Shown here one piece after another: positions 8,938 to 17,653 of a DNA stretch of 64,000 bases; positions within the stretch are counted from its first letter, which is position 1, and every line of letters begins with the position of its first letter. The notes below the pieces were generated by a model. That model did no database searches and had not been told where the DNA came from. It saw nothing but the letters and a program-made list of their open reading frames with translations. The position numbers and the translations under genes were made by a program. The stretch is from Egibacter rhizosphaerae (GTDB lineage Bacteria > Actinomycetota > Nitriliruptoria > Euzebyales > Egibacteraceae): NCBI RefSeq assembly GCF_004322855.1, contig NZ_CP036402.1:1860001-1924000 (forward strand), read 5' to 3'.

Positions 8938-9480
8938 TCAGCGATGTATTGGCAGCAGCAGCCGGGAAGGGTATGGGCCGCCGTGCATGAGTTCCTGCTC
9001 GGCAGGGTGCATGCTGGTTGCTGTGGCGAGCGGTTCTGCTGTTCCGAGATTGCGGGTGAACCGGGGGTGGGCTCCGCTGGAGACTTGCAGGCGTATGCGG
9101 TGGCCTGCTGGGAAGCGATAGGCGGTGCCGGCCATGTCGATCACTACCCGGTGAATGCCGGAGTCGTCGGGGCGTGCCTGGTCGGGTGAGAGACGAGTGA
9201 TCCCATCGCAGATATGGATCGATCTCCCGCGGGGCGTGACGTCGCAGAGCTTGGTGTAGAAGTCGGTGTGGTCCCGACTCGATCGTACGTGCAACTGTGC
9301 CGCCACCGGGCCGACCACGTCGCATTGGTCTTCGAGCGCGTCGCTGGTGAACGTCAGCACGTCTGGTCGGGCCTCGAGCCGGCGGGTGTCCTTTGCGCCG
9401 TAGCGGAACGGCAGGTCGGGCACGGCGCCGCCCACGTTCGGAGGGGGGTCCCGGGGATCGAAGCGGTAGGTCGTGGTGTG
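8938..9480 (-). pseudogene. CocE/NonD family hydrolase, C-terminal remnant
   Basis: About 180 codons encode the C-terminal jelly-roll domain of X-Pro dipeptidyl-peptidase/CocE-type hydrolases. Recognisable segments are TYRFDPRDPPPN, VLTFTSDALEDQ, DHTDFYTKLCDVTPRGRS, YRFPAGHRIRLQVSS and a natural ending PSRLLLPIHR. The catalytic alpha/beta-hydrolase domain (about 400 residues) that should precede it is absent; upstream sequence up to the DinB gene shows no homologous frame. It is a truncated relic. The internal GTG at 9433-9435 could start a domain fragment, but no function is expected. Confidence 0.78.
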
Positions 9481-9608
9481 GCATGTCCCAACGGGGGCCG
9501 GGTCGGATGGCCGCGTCTGCCACGCTGGCGCGGCGGCCGAGACTTGCCAAGCTCGTCGACGCCCGGGTGGCGCTACCGGCCGATGCGGCAGGGAACGCGA
9601 CCTCCACG

Positions 9609-10445
9609 TCAGCCGGCTTCGCCTGGGCGCGTCCCGGCGCCGTCGCCGTCTCCTTCGCGGGCTTGCAGCACGGCGAGGTCACGCTCGGCGAACTCTCGGT
9701 GGCGCCACTCCTCTTCAAGGATCGTTTCCACACAGCCACGGACCGGGTAGTGGTCGGGTTCCGGGTATCCGGGCTCGGTGACCGGCTCGGTCTCTTCGTC
9801 GAGACGCTCCTGGGTGAGACCGTCGAGCAGCTGACGCACCGTCTGCATCCGGTCCTGGCGCAGCGCGAGGACCTGGTCGAGGGAGGGGCGCGCGTCTGGG
9901 TCGTTCGGGACGCCAGGCAGCTCGCGGAAGGTGGTGTGCGGCAGGCCGAGGGGGTCCCAGGGGCGCGGTTGCCCCAGGACGGCGCGCCGGACCCACGCGT
10001 CGGTGGCGAACACGAGGTGCCGCATCGTCTGGATGAACGACCACTCGCCGTCGACCGACGCGTGCAGCAGTGCTGGGTCCAGGCCCCGCGCGCGGGCGAC
10101 CGTCTCGTCCCACCGTCGTTCGATGATGTCCCAGGCCTCACGGAACCCGTCCGGGTCGGTCGGACGCATCCTTCGGCGTTCCGGGTCGCGCCGGTCCAGC
10201 TCGGCCTCGATGAGCGGCGCGACGTCCACGCCGTTGACGACAAGGTTGGACACCTCGCCGTCGATCTCGACGTCGATCAGGTCGGCGCCGCGCATCACGG
10301 CGCCATCGAGCACCACCTGATCGAACCGGGCGCCGCGGAGGTCGACGAGGTGGAATCGGGCCTCGTTCAGCCTGACCGTCCGAAAGCGGGATCTGGAGAG
10401 GTCCTGGCGGTCAAACACGAGGGTTTCGCGCCCGGTGGCGGGCAT
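9609..10445 (-). CDS. DinB-like protein with N-terminal pentapeptide repeats
   Basis: A protein of 278 residues. The first 90 residues carry pentapeptide-type repeats (LSRSRFRTVRLNEARF, LRGARFDQVVLDGA, MRGADLIDVEID), forming a short quadrilateral beta-helix. The rest is a DinB/YfiT four-helix bundle with ASVDGEWSFIQTMRHLVFATD and a late EEEWRHREFAERD. Histidines in these two segments are candidates for the metal triad. DinB-type proteins include thiol S-transferases that use mycothiol in actinobacteria, which is a plausible but unproven role. The start ATG at 10443-10445 follows GGGAGGATCAGTC. Confidence 0.82.
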   Translation of the reverse strand: MPATGRETLVFDRQDLSRSRFRTVRLNEARFHLVDLRGARFDQVVLDGAVMRGADLIDVEIDGEVSNLVVNGVDVAPLIEAELDRRDPERRRMRPTDPDGFREAWDIIERRWDETVARARGLDPALLHASVDGEWSFIQTMRHLVFATDAWVRRAVLGQPRPWDPLGLPHTTFRELPGVPNDPDARPSLDQVLALRQDRMQTVRQLLDGLTQERLDEETEPVTEPGYPEPDHYPVRGCVETILEEEWRHREFAERDLAVLQAREGDGDGAGTRPGEAG

Positions 10446-10720
10446 GACTGATCCTCCCGTGTGGTCGGCACCTCGTCGGCCACGGTCGCGGCATCCCCGC
10501 ACGGGTCACGGAGTCAGTCTGCGAACCCAGTCTAGGACCGCAAGTGTACCTGACATGCTGCCCCACCGGGCGGCCACGGTAGGCGGCTCGGGTGGGTGCG
10601 GGTTGCGCATCGTCACGGTGGGGGCAGACCGAGTTCGGTCTGACTCCCCGGACCGGGCGACGCGTTCAAGCCTTGCCAGGTTAGGCCCGCGCGTCGGGTG
10701 AGACGCGTACGCTGGCAGCG

Positions 10721-10927
10721 ATGGCCAAGACACGGACCGTGCGACTGAACGAGCAGGTGGCAGCGAGGGTCGATGAGGTCGCGGCCGCCCAGGGCCTGGA
10801 CCCAGAGCAGTGGGTCAACGACCAGCTCGCGCGGGACCTGTTCCTCGCCAAGCTCGACGAGGTCCAGGCCAGCAATCTTGACCCGCGGTCCGAAGACGAG
10901 GCGGCCAAGATCGTCTACGGACGCTGA
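10721..10927 (+). CDS. Ribbon-helix-helix antitoxin
   Basis: A protein of 68 residues. TRTVRLNEQVAARVDEVAAA is the N-terminal beta-strand and first helix of a ribbon-helix-helix DNA-binding domain, and WVNDQLARDLFLAKLDEV forms the following helices. It ends two bases before the PIN toxin gene, giving a standard antitoxin-toxin operon. By family rule it would neutralise the toxin and repress the shared promoter. The start ATG at 10721 is the only reasonable one. This pair is independent of the vapBC at 1.8-4.5 kb. Confidence 0.82.
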   Translation: MAKTRTVRLNEQVAARVDEVAAAQGLDPEQWVNDQLARDLFLAKLDEVQASNLDPRSEDEAAKIVYGR

Positions 10928-10929
10928 CG

Positions 10930-11373
10930 TTGCGGGTCGTCATCGACCCCAACGTGCTGCTGTCGGCGTTGATCGCGCCTGGTGGCGCCAGCGACCAGGC
11001 GGTGCGCAGGATCGTTGTCCACGCCACGCCGATCGCCTCTCCGGAGCTGCTTGATCGTTTCGTGCAACGTGCGCGTGAGGAGCGGTTTCGGCGGTGGTTC
11101 AGCGTCGCCGGCGCTGAGGAACTGGCGGGACAGCTCGCCGAACTCGCTGAAGTCGCAGAGGATGCGGCGCACGTCCCTGCGGTCGGCGTTGCCGATCCCT
11201 CCGATGACTACTTGGTGGCCCTCGCCCGCCGCAGGCGCGCAGACCGCCTGCTTACTGGCGATCGGGGCATCCACCGCGCCCTTGACGGTGCCGACGACCT
11301 GCGCGTTGTATCGCCCTCCGATTTGCTCGGCGAGTTCCCAGCTGACGCAGACAGCCGGTCCGAAGGCGCATGA
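10930..11373 (+). CDS. PIN-domain toxin (putative toxin-antitoxin ribonuclease)
   Basis: A protein of 147 residues starting at TTG 10930. The opening RVVIDPNVLLSALIAPGGA holds the first catalytic Asp, VADPSDDYLVALARR the central acidic cluster, and LLTGDRGIHR the last Asp strand, all usual for the PilT/PIN group. The TTG lies two bases after the antitoxin stop, so translation is coupled. PIN toxins are Mg-dependent ribonucleases. This is the last chromosomal gene before the left att repeat of the island. Confidence 0.86.
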   Translation: MRVVIDPNVLLSALIAPGGASDQAVRRIVVHATPIASPELLDRFVQRAREERFRRWFSVAGAEELAGQLAELAEVAEDAAHVPAVGVADPSDDYLVALARRRRADRLLTGDRGIHRALDGADDLRVVSPSDLLGEFPADADSRSEGA

Positions 11374-11601
11374 GGGGTCGGCCGCCGACACGGTCGTCGT
11401 TTCACCCACCGCAGACGTTCCTGAGGCTCGGCGCGCCATGCAGCCCAGGCTTATGGCGAGTGCCGTCCGCAAGGAGGCCGCAGATGTTCGAGAACGGCGT
11501 GGCCGACTGAACCCGCTCGCTAATGGGCGAGCACTCGGCAGGAGCGCATTCGCAGCGCTTTGACCAGCGGCGATGCGTCAGTTGTACGTACGAATGGTGC
11601 T

Positions 11602-11646
11602 GGCGCGCCGGGGAGGATTCGAACCCCCGACCTTCTGATCCGTAGT
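11602..11646. repeat. Left attachment site (att repeat, partial tRNA-Arg)
   Basis: A 45-bp segment identical to 55285-55329. It reproduces the 3' part of tRNA-Arg(ACG) read on the minus strand: the acceptor 3' strand, T-arm, variable loop and half of the anticodon arm. It stops exactly where the anticodon arm would continue. It is not a functional tRNA. The position, on the far side from the intact tRNA, is what integration into the 3' end of a tRNA gene leaves behind. Confidence 0.93.
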
Positions 11647-11808
11647 GTAACCCTCGGCTCGGTCGGTGCGGGCGTGACCTGCGGTTTTGTCCTGCCAGCT
11701 GTGTCGCCGTTCCTGCCGGTCGGTGCCGGTCGCGGGCGACGCGTGCCACTCTGCGTGTCGCTTCGTTACTGAGCGAGAGTCCGGATCTTACCTCGCACGA
11801 CAATCGCG

Positions 11809-12066
11809 TCAACCCGCAGCCGAGGCGGGAGGGGCGACGGACTCCATCCGCTGCTGCCACGCCCGGCGGTACACCGCTTTGGCTAGCCGATCAGAGGTCA
11901 GCCACGTGGCCGGGCAGCAGCCTGCGTCGTGGCGTGCCGCGGCCGAGGTGGGCGCGCAATGTCGGCCCGTCGGGTTTGGGTGGGAGCAGCCTGCGAACGC
12001 GGCCGCGCCGCAACCGATCGCACGCCACGCCCTCATCACCGAGGGGTCGCGGCGTGCCCGCGCCAC
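11809..12066 (-). CDS. Small cysteine-rich hypothetical protein
   Basis: An open frame of 85 codons from ATG at 12064-12066. The product has cysteines in GCGAAAFAGCSH, RHCAP and GCCPATW and a basic C-terminal helix (DRLAKAVYRRAWQQRM). I do not recognise the family. The spacing of cysteines and histidines would allow metal binding, but no standard finger pattern is present. It abuts the stop of the following minus-strand gene with only a few bases between. Coding status is uncertain. Confidence 0.35.
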   Translation of the reverse strand: MARARRDPSVMRAWRAIGCGAAAFAGCSHPNPTGRHCAPTSAAARHDAGCCPATWLTSDRLAKAVYRRAWQQRMESVAPPASAAG

Positions 12067-12069
12067 CGA

Positions 12070-12480
12070 CTAGATACGGCCGCGTTCCTTGTGCACGATC
12101 ATGGTGCGGTCACGTTCGCCGACCTCGTCGACCACTCGTTGCGCGGCCGCGGGCATGACGCGCAACGACAGCAGCGTGCCAGCGCGCGTCTCCCGCAGCC
12201 GTGCCAACCGACGGTCGCTGCCGTCCTCCTCGTACACCGAGAGCACGAGCACGCCGACGTGCGCCCCCAAGCCGCGAGCACGGTATTCTGCGCCGAGCTC
12301 GAGCGCCGGCTCGACGACGAACTCCTCAGCACCGTCGATCAGCTCGTCGGAGTCCTCGGGGGAGAACAGGTCGGCCTTGGCGCCCAAGCCGCTCGACCGT
12401 TGCACGGCGTCGCGGAACACCGTTTCGAGCGCCTCGGCGCGCAGGCTCGTGTCCATGTCGTAGAACCTTGCTTTGGCCAT
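12070..12480 (-). CDS. Hypothetical protein, 136 residues
   Basis: The product begins MAKARFYDMDTSLRAEALETVFRD-like, with strongly acidic and helical stretches (EDSDELIDGAEEFVVEP), a beta-strand GVLVLSVYEEDGSDRR and a helical tail. No family is recognised. The start ATG at 12480 is clear, although the Shine-Dalgarno is weak. It lies at the left end of the island, downstream of the DISARM-like genes in the same orientation, and could be cargo or an element-specific gene. Confidence 0.55.
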   Translation of the reverse strand: MAKARFYDMDTSLRAEALETVFRDAVQRSSGLGAKADLFSPEDSDELIDGAEEFVVEPALELGAEYRARGLGAHVGVLVLSVYEEDGSDRRLARLRETRAGTLLSLRVMPAAAQRVVDEVGERDRTMIVHKERGRI

Positions 12481-12582
12481 ACCGGACTCGCTTGATCAGG
12501 GGACGCGGTAGAGCGCCTCAAGGATCGCCCCGCCCATCCTGGTTCAGGCGCGACCGGCCGCTCGGCCGGTCGCGCGCGTCGG

Positions 12583-12717
12583 CTAGCGGTGGCGGGCGCA
12601 GGGCGTTCCGCCCCGTCCCCGACACTCGGTGCAGTTGCCGAACGTCGCAGGCGCCTTCCCCGCGCCCTTGCAGACGCGGCAACGTTCACAGTCTCGACAG
12701 GACTTGTCATAGGGCAT
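12583..12717 (-). CDS. DnaJ-like zinc-ribbon microprotein (44 residues)
   Basis: A short gene with a strong Shine-Dalgarno (GGGAGGG, 7 bases before ATG at 12717). The product has two CxxCxGxG motifs, CRVCKGAG and CTECRGRG, plus a leading CRDC, giving eight cysteines in 44 residues. CxxCxGxG is the signature of the DnaJ cysteine-rich zinc domain; here it stands alone without a J domain. It probably binds one or two zinc ions and acts as a small protein-binding or redox module. The strong ribosome site and dense cysteine pattern argue that it is real. Confidence 0.68.
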   Translation of the reverse strand: MPYDKSCRDCERCRVCKGAGKAPATFGNCTECRGRGGTPCARHR

Positions 12718-12991
12718 CGCGATTCCCTCCCACCCGATCTACTGCCCGCCCCGATACCGGCGGCCCGCGTAGACGCGTCGGCAACGGTCGCGCAAGTAAA
12801 TGCGGCGCCCGCGCTCGTGTCAACCGCTTGCGTGCAGTGCGCGGGGGGTGGTGTTTCGGGCAGGCTGAGGGTCGGGGGGCGTCAGTGACCACGAGGACAC
12901 ACAACGGGATCTCGCGTTGCTCACCGCACCGTCCCGCCTCGCCAGCACCGCGCAACCTCTGCCAGCCCTCCCGGTTGCCGCGGCCCGTGGG

Positions 12992-14935
12992 CTAGCCGGG
13001 GGGGTGAGGGGCGAGGAACGGCTCGGCGCATAGCTGCGCCACCATCGGCTCCCACCACGCGCCCGCCGCGGGGTCCACGGCGGCGAGGAACCACTCCCCC
13101 ACCCGCAGCAGAAACCGCTCCTGCGCGTCGCCGCAGCAACGCTGCGGGCGGTGCGGCGCGGCCGGCGTGCCCGCGGCCGCGGGCACGAGATCGAGCACCG
13201 CGTCCATGGTGCACGCGCGCACGCCGCGCTTGCCGTGGTCGGCGTCGTTCTCGGCGTGCACCACCTCGTAGCCGCAGGCGCGGAACCCCGCAGCCGAGAG
13301 GGCGGCGAACAGCGCCGCCCACGCCCGCGGTTCGCGATTGGCGTAGCTCAACAGCAGATGCCCGCCGGGTTTGAGGACGCGGCGGCACTCCACGAACACC
13401 CACGTGAGTAGCCGCTGGTAGTCGACGTCGTCTAAGGCAGTGGCCACCGCCTCGTCAGCCAGCAGTTCGCCCGTGCCGTCCCACGCCCGAAACAGTCCGG
13501 ACAGCTCGCCGTAGTGCACATCGTCGTGGTAGGGCGGGTCGGTCCAGATCACGTCGGCGCTGTGGGCGGGCAGCAGCATCCGGTGCGACGAGCCGCGGGT
13601 CACCCGCACATCCACGCGCGCGGGCATGCGACCGCGGCGCTGCTGCGCGGACCGGGGCCCGTCGACGGTGAGCTCGCCGGCGTGGGCGCGCAGCCACTCC
13701 GCGCTGCGGGCCAGCGCGTCCACGCGGCGGCGCACCGTGCCGCGTCCGACCGGCCCCACGCCCCACACGTGCGGTTCACACGCCAGCGTGGTGAGGCTGA
13801 ACCGGTGCGAGGACACCGCCTCGTAGGCCTTGAGGTAGCGACGCTCCCACCGCGACAGGTAACCGGCCATCTCGGTCGACCCGAGGACAGCCAGCCGCAG
13901 GGCGGCGCGCACCTCCTCGGCCGCGGACAGCTCCTCGACCGCGCGTAGCACCCCCTCGAGGACTACTTGCTGGCGCGGCGGGTAGCAGTCCTGCCACCGG
14001 CGGTAGCCGAAGCTGTGCAGCGCTCGGGTCTCCACGCCCACAGGGATCGCGCCGAGGTCGCGGTCAGGCGCCCACCCCTCGGTGGCCTGGGCGATCTCGG
14101 CCGCGGTGGGAGGGCTGAGGTCGCGGCGGCTCTCGGCGACGCGTTCGACGAGCACAGGGTCCCACTCGAGGCCGTTCGCCGCGACATCTCTCAACGGTGC
14201 GGCCGCGCCGCAGGGGCAGCGAAACACGCGGGCCGCGGTGTAGCGGTCCTCGGGCGAGACCCGAAGCCGACATACGGGGCAGGTCGAGGGCGCGCTCGCG
14301 CGGCCGGCGAACAGGTGCCCGTAGGCACAGGCCAGCCACGCGTCGTCGCCGCTGGCGAGGGTGTCGACGCGCTGGCGGCGGCTCACCAGCGCGTAGGGGT
14401 ACAGCCGCCAGCGCGCGTCGCACTCCGGGCAGCGGCCCGCCGCGACCCGGATCGTGTGCGCCACCGCAGCGGGCTCACCGGTCGTGGAGCGGGTGGCATA
14501 GGCGCGCTCTAGCAGCGAGCGGCAGGACTCGTGCAGCGCGTCGGCGGCCTCGAGCAGCGCCTCCCGCGGCGGCAGGGACAGCATCGTCGCCAGTCCCGCC
14601 GCCGCCCACGGGTTGATGTCCTGGGCGTACACGCGGTGGCCGCGCACGGTGGCCGACAGCGCAACCGTGCCGCCGCCGGCAAACGGGTCGACGACTAGCA
14701 GCCGCGGATCGGGCGCATCTGCGGCGACGGCATCGAGTACCCCGCCGGTGACTGCCTCGGTGCGGCGCGCCCACCACCGGTAGGTCGACACCGGCGGCAC
14801 GTGCCGCTCGCGCGCGCGGCTCTCGCGCCGCGCGGCTGCGGACACCGCAGAGGTGTCGAGGTGGCGCAGTGGGCTGACCACCCCCGGCGGCGCGGCAGGT
14901 CGCCCCCCCGGGGTTTCCTGGGGGTCTGAGGTCAC
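12992..14935 (-). CDS. DPPY-type DNA methyltransferase with zinc ribbons (DISARM-associated)
   Basis: A protein of 647 residues. The SAM-binding motif I is DPFAGGGTVALSA (about residue 85) and the catalytic motif IV is WTDPPYHDDVHY (about 463), the order used by N6-adenine and N4-cytosine amino-methylases. Between them lie cysteine pairs (CPECDARW, CPVCRLR, CPCG) that look like zinc ribbons, as in the COG1743/DUF1156 methylases. The N-terminal STYRWWARR also fits that group. The start GTG at 14935 is chosen; an ATG at 14992 is possible. Within the operon it would supply the self-marking methylation of DISARM. It is not a C5-cytosine enzyme: the PCQ motif of that class was not seen. Confidence 0.85.
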   Translation of the reverse strand: MTSDPQETPGGRPAAPPGVVSPLRHLDTSAVSAAARRESRARERHVPPVSTYRWWARRTEAVTGGVLDAVAADAPDPRLLVVDPFAGGGTVALSATVRGHRVYAQDINPWAAAGLATMLSLPPREALLEAADALHESCRSLLERAYATRSTTGEPAAVAHTIRVAAGRCPECDARWRLYPYALVSRRQRVDTLASGDDAWLACAYGHLFAGRASAPSTCPVCRLRVSPEDRYTAARVFRCPCGAAAPLRDVAANGLEWDPVLVERVAESRRDLSPPTAAEIAQATEGWAPDRDLGAIPVGVETRALHSFGYRRWQDCYPPRQQVVLEGVLRAVEELSAAEEVRAALRLAVLGSTEMAGYLSRWERRYLKAYEAVSSHRFSLTTLACEPHVWGVGPVGRGTVRRRVDALARSAEWLRAHAGELTVDGPRSAQQRRGRMPARVDVRVTRGSSHRMLLPAHSADVIWTDPPYHDDVHYGELSGLFRAWDGTGELLADEAVATALDDVDYQRLLTWVFVECRRVLKPGGHLLLSYANREPRAWAALFAALSAAGFRACGYEVVHAENDADHGKRGVRACTMDAVLDLVPAAAGTPAAPHRPQRCCGDAQERFLLRVGEWFLAAVDPAAGAWWEPMVAQLCAEPFLAPHPPG

Positions 14936-15016
14936 TGCCACACCACCCACTCGTGCACCTCCAGTGCGTCTTGCGTGCGCTTTAGCGCGCATGCTGGCCA
15001 GTGGACGCGCGGCAAC

Positions 15017-15833
15017 CTACCGCCCGGCAGGGGGATCAGGTGGGCAAGCGCCCGCCTCCGCGGGGTCGGCGACGAACAGGCCTGCCTCGGTGAGCGAGCC
15101 CAGCAGCCCGCGCAGTTGCTCGCACTGGCGGGCGCCCAGGCCGCACCGATCTCGACGTGCTGCTCCGGTCCCTGCGAGCTGAGGTTGGCGGTGCCCAGGT
15201 AGCCCTCGCGGCAGTCGGCGACGAACTTGGCGTGCATCAGCGACCGCGCAGGCCCCTGGTACCACCAGGTGCGCACCTGCGGGGGTGCGCCGACCGCACC
15301 GATCAGCGCACCCAGCCGGTCACGCGCCGCGGCGTCGGGCCAAGCGTGCACGTAGAAGGCGCAGGCCACGCCGCGTTCGGTGATCGCGGGGGCCAGCACG
15401 TTGAGCAGCCGCTGGATGCCCGGGTCGTTCCAGAACGGGCCGCCGAGCAGCACCTCGCTGGTGGCCATGCGGATCACCCGCTCAACAAAGAGGTCGAGCC
15501 GCTCGCGCGGTTCGATGAGCCCCTGCGCGGGCTCGGGCACGGTGAACACCAGTGAGGGGTCGCGGCCCGGCGGCGGCGGGGCGCGGGGGGTGCAGCGCGC
15601 AGCACCTCGCACACCGTGGTCAGCAGCGCCGTGCGCGCCAGGGTGCCGCGGTCGTGCGCGTCGACCAGGCCGAGCTCACGAGCCTGCCTCCGCAGTGCCA
15701 CGCGCACGTCGCCGTGGGCAACGTTGAGCGCGGCGGCGCCCTGCTCGCCCATCCGGTACGCCAGCGCGGCGGCCCCGCCGTAGCCGCCCGTGACATCGGC
15801 CAGTTGCCCGGCAAACGTGACCAGATCGTCCAT
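15017..15833 (-). pseudogene. drmC: DrmC-like phospholipase-D protein, two frameshifts
   Basis: Three successive frames make one PLD-fold protein. ATG at 15833 starts MDDLVTFAGQLADVTGGYGG and runs to CEVLRAAPP. Near the G6 run at 15585-15590 it passes to the frame of SLVFTVPEPAQG and the catalytic HxK stretch SLMHAKFVADCREGYLG with GTANLSSQ. Near 15136-15145 it passes to CEQLRGLLGSLTEAGLF and a stop at 15017. One missing C at each point would restore a single frame of about 270 residues. DrmC is dispensable or modulating in studied DISARM systems. The gene may be truly broken or these may be sequencing errors in GC runs. It follows drmB by 17 bases. Confidence 0.8.
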
Positions 15834-15850
15834 TCGCGCCGCCGCTCCCC

Positions 15851-17653
15851 CTAGGTGCGCCAGAAGTCCATCGCGAGTTCGCGCGAGAGATCGCTGTTGA
15901 ACCGTCGGCAGCCGAACGTGAGGTACAAGCAGCGCTCGCACGCACGCGGGCGGCGGTGGTGGCACAGCGGGTCGTTGTCGCAGCGCCAGCTCGCATCGAA
16001 CGCGCGTTCCATCCACTCGAGGCTGCGGCTGTGCAGCAGCGTCCACAGCGCCCCCAGGGTGTGAGACTGGAAGCTGGACACATAGATGCTGATCGTCAGC
16101 GTCTCGGGCACCAGCCACTCGGCCAGCGACGCCTCCCCGAACCCGGTGCGCCCATCGTCGAGAGCGCGCAGGAGCACATGCGAGAGCGTGTGCACGAGCA
16201 CGCGGGTGTCCTGCGGCCCCTCGGGGGCGGTCTCCTCGACGGCGAACATCTCCAGCACCGCGGCGCGGGCGTCGCGCTCGTCGGAGGGCACCGGGGCGGG
16301 GTAGCTGCCGCGGCGCCGCAGCCAGGCCAGCACGTCGACGGCCGACAACGCCACCAGCGCCGCCTCGGTGTCGGTAGTGACCGCGAAGATCGGGTCCTTG
16401 TTGTCGTACTCGCCACGGCGCGCGAACCCACGCAGCGTCGAGGTGTTGGGGCGCTTGGAGGTGCGCGTGTAGCCGTAGGCGGCCACGGCGATGGGGAACT
16501 GGTCGGTCACCGCAAGTTCGTCCACGCCCAGCTCGCCGGCGCGTTCGCGGGCGCGCAGGAGCGCGCGCTCCTGCGCGGTGCGCCCGGTCCGCTGCGCCTC
16601 GTCGTGCGCGTCCTCGAGCCGGTAGCGGGCGACCTGCTGAGGGTCGTACAGGGTCGCGCGTTCCAGCATGCGCCGCTCGGCGGCGAGGCCGCAGGCCGCG
16701 GCGCTGAGGTCGCTGGTTGCCGCCACCCCCTCGGTGGCGGGTCCGCGGCGGCGGCGGATTGCCTCGATCTCGTCGTCGTCGAGTTGGCTGTACTTGGTGC
16801 GTATCGCCTCCTCCCACTCCTCTTGGCTCATGCGCTCGCCGGACTCCCCGCCCGCGAGCTCGTTCAGCGCAATCCCCACGCGGGCCTCGTCGCCGAGGTA
16901 GGAGGCGGCGGCGATGCGCCCGCGGGCGTGGTGGCGCTGCAGCTGCTCGTAGGCGTTGGTCTTCAAGTTCAGCAACGACACGGTCTGCGGGTAGAAGCTG
17001 CGGGGGTCTCGGACGGTGTACTGGCGCATGAACGCTTGGCTGCTGGTCTGCTGGGGGGAGAGGTACTGACCGCAGTCGCACGGCGACATGCGCGTGCCCT
17101 TGATGTAGGCGTTGCCGCAGGTTCGGCACCGCCAAGCCGCGGTCTCGAACGAGCCGGTGTCCTCGAGGAAGACGTTCTCGTCGCTGCCGCACCCGCGGCA
17201 GGTCGGCACGAACATTGGCTGGATCCGCCCGCACGCGTGCGCGCTGTAGTAGCGCAGCTGGCGCAGCCGCGAGCGGCAGTGCTCACAGCGCACCCGCTGG
17301 TCGCCTTCGCGGGCCTCGAGGACCTGCTCGTCGCGGTAGAAGCGGCGGACGCGCTGGCAGTGGCGGTTGGCGCATTGGAACACCAGCGGCCACACCTCCC
17401 ACTGCACGAGCACGGGTTCGATGACCACGAAGGCCTCGTCGCTGGTGTCCCGCGGCACCCGGATGCCGGCGCGCTTGTCCTCGTCCCACCGGCGCAGCTC
17501 GTGCTCGACCTCGGCGAGCAGCGCGTTCTTGTTGATGGTGGGGCCCAGCGGGTTGCCGCGCACCACCGAGGTGCGCACGACCAGCTCGTCGTCGTGCAGG
17601 TACACCGCGCCGGGCAGGTAGCGGTACAGCGTCTGCGAGCGGCTGCGTTGCAT
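15851..17653 (-). CDS. drmB: DrmB, DUF1998 protein of DISARM
   Basis: A protein of 600 residues. The DUF1998 C-terminal region is recognisable: LVHTLSHVLLRAL, then EWLVPETLTISIYVSS and a closing cysteine cluster CHHRRPRACERCLYLTFGC. The N-terminal half has several zinc-binding pairs (CEHCRSR, CRGCGS, CRTCGNAY, CDCG). In DISARM, DrmB forms a complex with the DrmA helicase and is needed for phage DNA recognition. The ATG at 17653 overlaps the drmA stop by one base (TGATG), so the two are translationally coupled. Confidence 0.9.
   Translation of the reverse strand: MQRSRSQTLYRYLPGAVYLHDDELVVRTSVVRGNPLGPTINKNALLAEVEHELRRWDEDKRAGIRVPRDTSDEAFVVIEPVLVQWEVWPLVFQCANRHCQRVRRFYRDEQVLEAREGDQRVRCEHCRSRLRQLRYYSAHACGRIQPMFVPTCRGCGSDENVFLEDTGSFETAAWRCRTCGNAYIKGTRMSPCDCGQYLSPQQTSSQAFMRQYTVRDPRSFYPQTVSLLNLKTNAYEQLQRHHARGRIAAASYLGDEARVGIALNELAGGESGERMSQEEWEEAIRTKYSQLDDDEIEAIRRRRGPATEGVAATSDLSAAACGLAAERRMLERATLYDPQQVARYRLEDAHDEAQRTGRTAQERALLRARERAGELGVDELAVTDQFPIAVAAYGYTRTSKRPNTSTLRGFARRGEYDNKDPIFAVTTDTEAALVALSAVDVLAWLRRRGSYPAPVPSDERDARAAVLEMFAVEETAPEGPQDTRVLVHTLSHVLLRALDDGRTGFGEASLAEWLVPETLTISIYVSSFQSHTLGALWTLLHSRSLEWMERAFDASWRCDNDPLCHHRRPRACERCLYLTFGCRRFNSDLSRELAMDFWRT

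Noticed and set aside
10506-10733. Minus-strand open frame before the antitoxin gene
   Set aside because: Serine/arginine/proline-rich, without a ribosome site. It covers the antitoxin promoter region.
11605-11646. A second tRNA-Arg gene at the left island end
   Set aside because: Only the 3' part is present. The D-arm and acceptor 5' strand are missing, so it is an att repeat.
14932-15240. Treating the long frame ending at 14932 as the native end of DrmC with a GTGA overlap to the methylase
   Set aside because: The PLD-family C-terminus (CEQLRGLLGSLTEAG) is in another frame ending at 15017. The longer tail is frameshifted nonsense.
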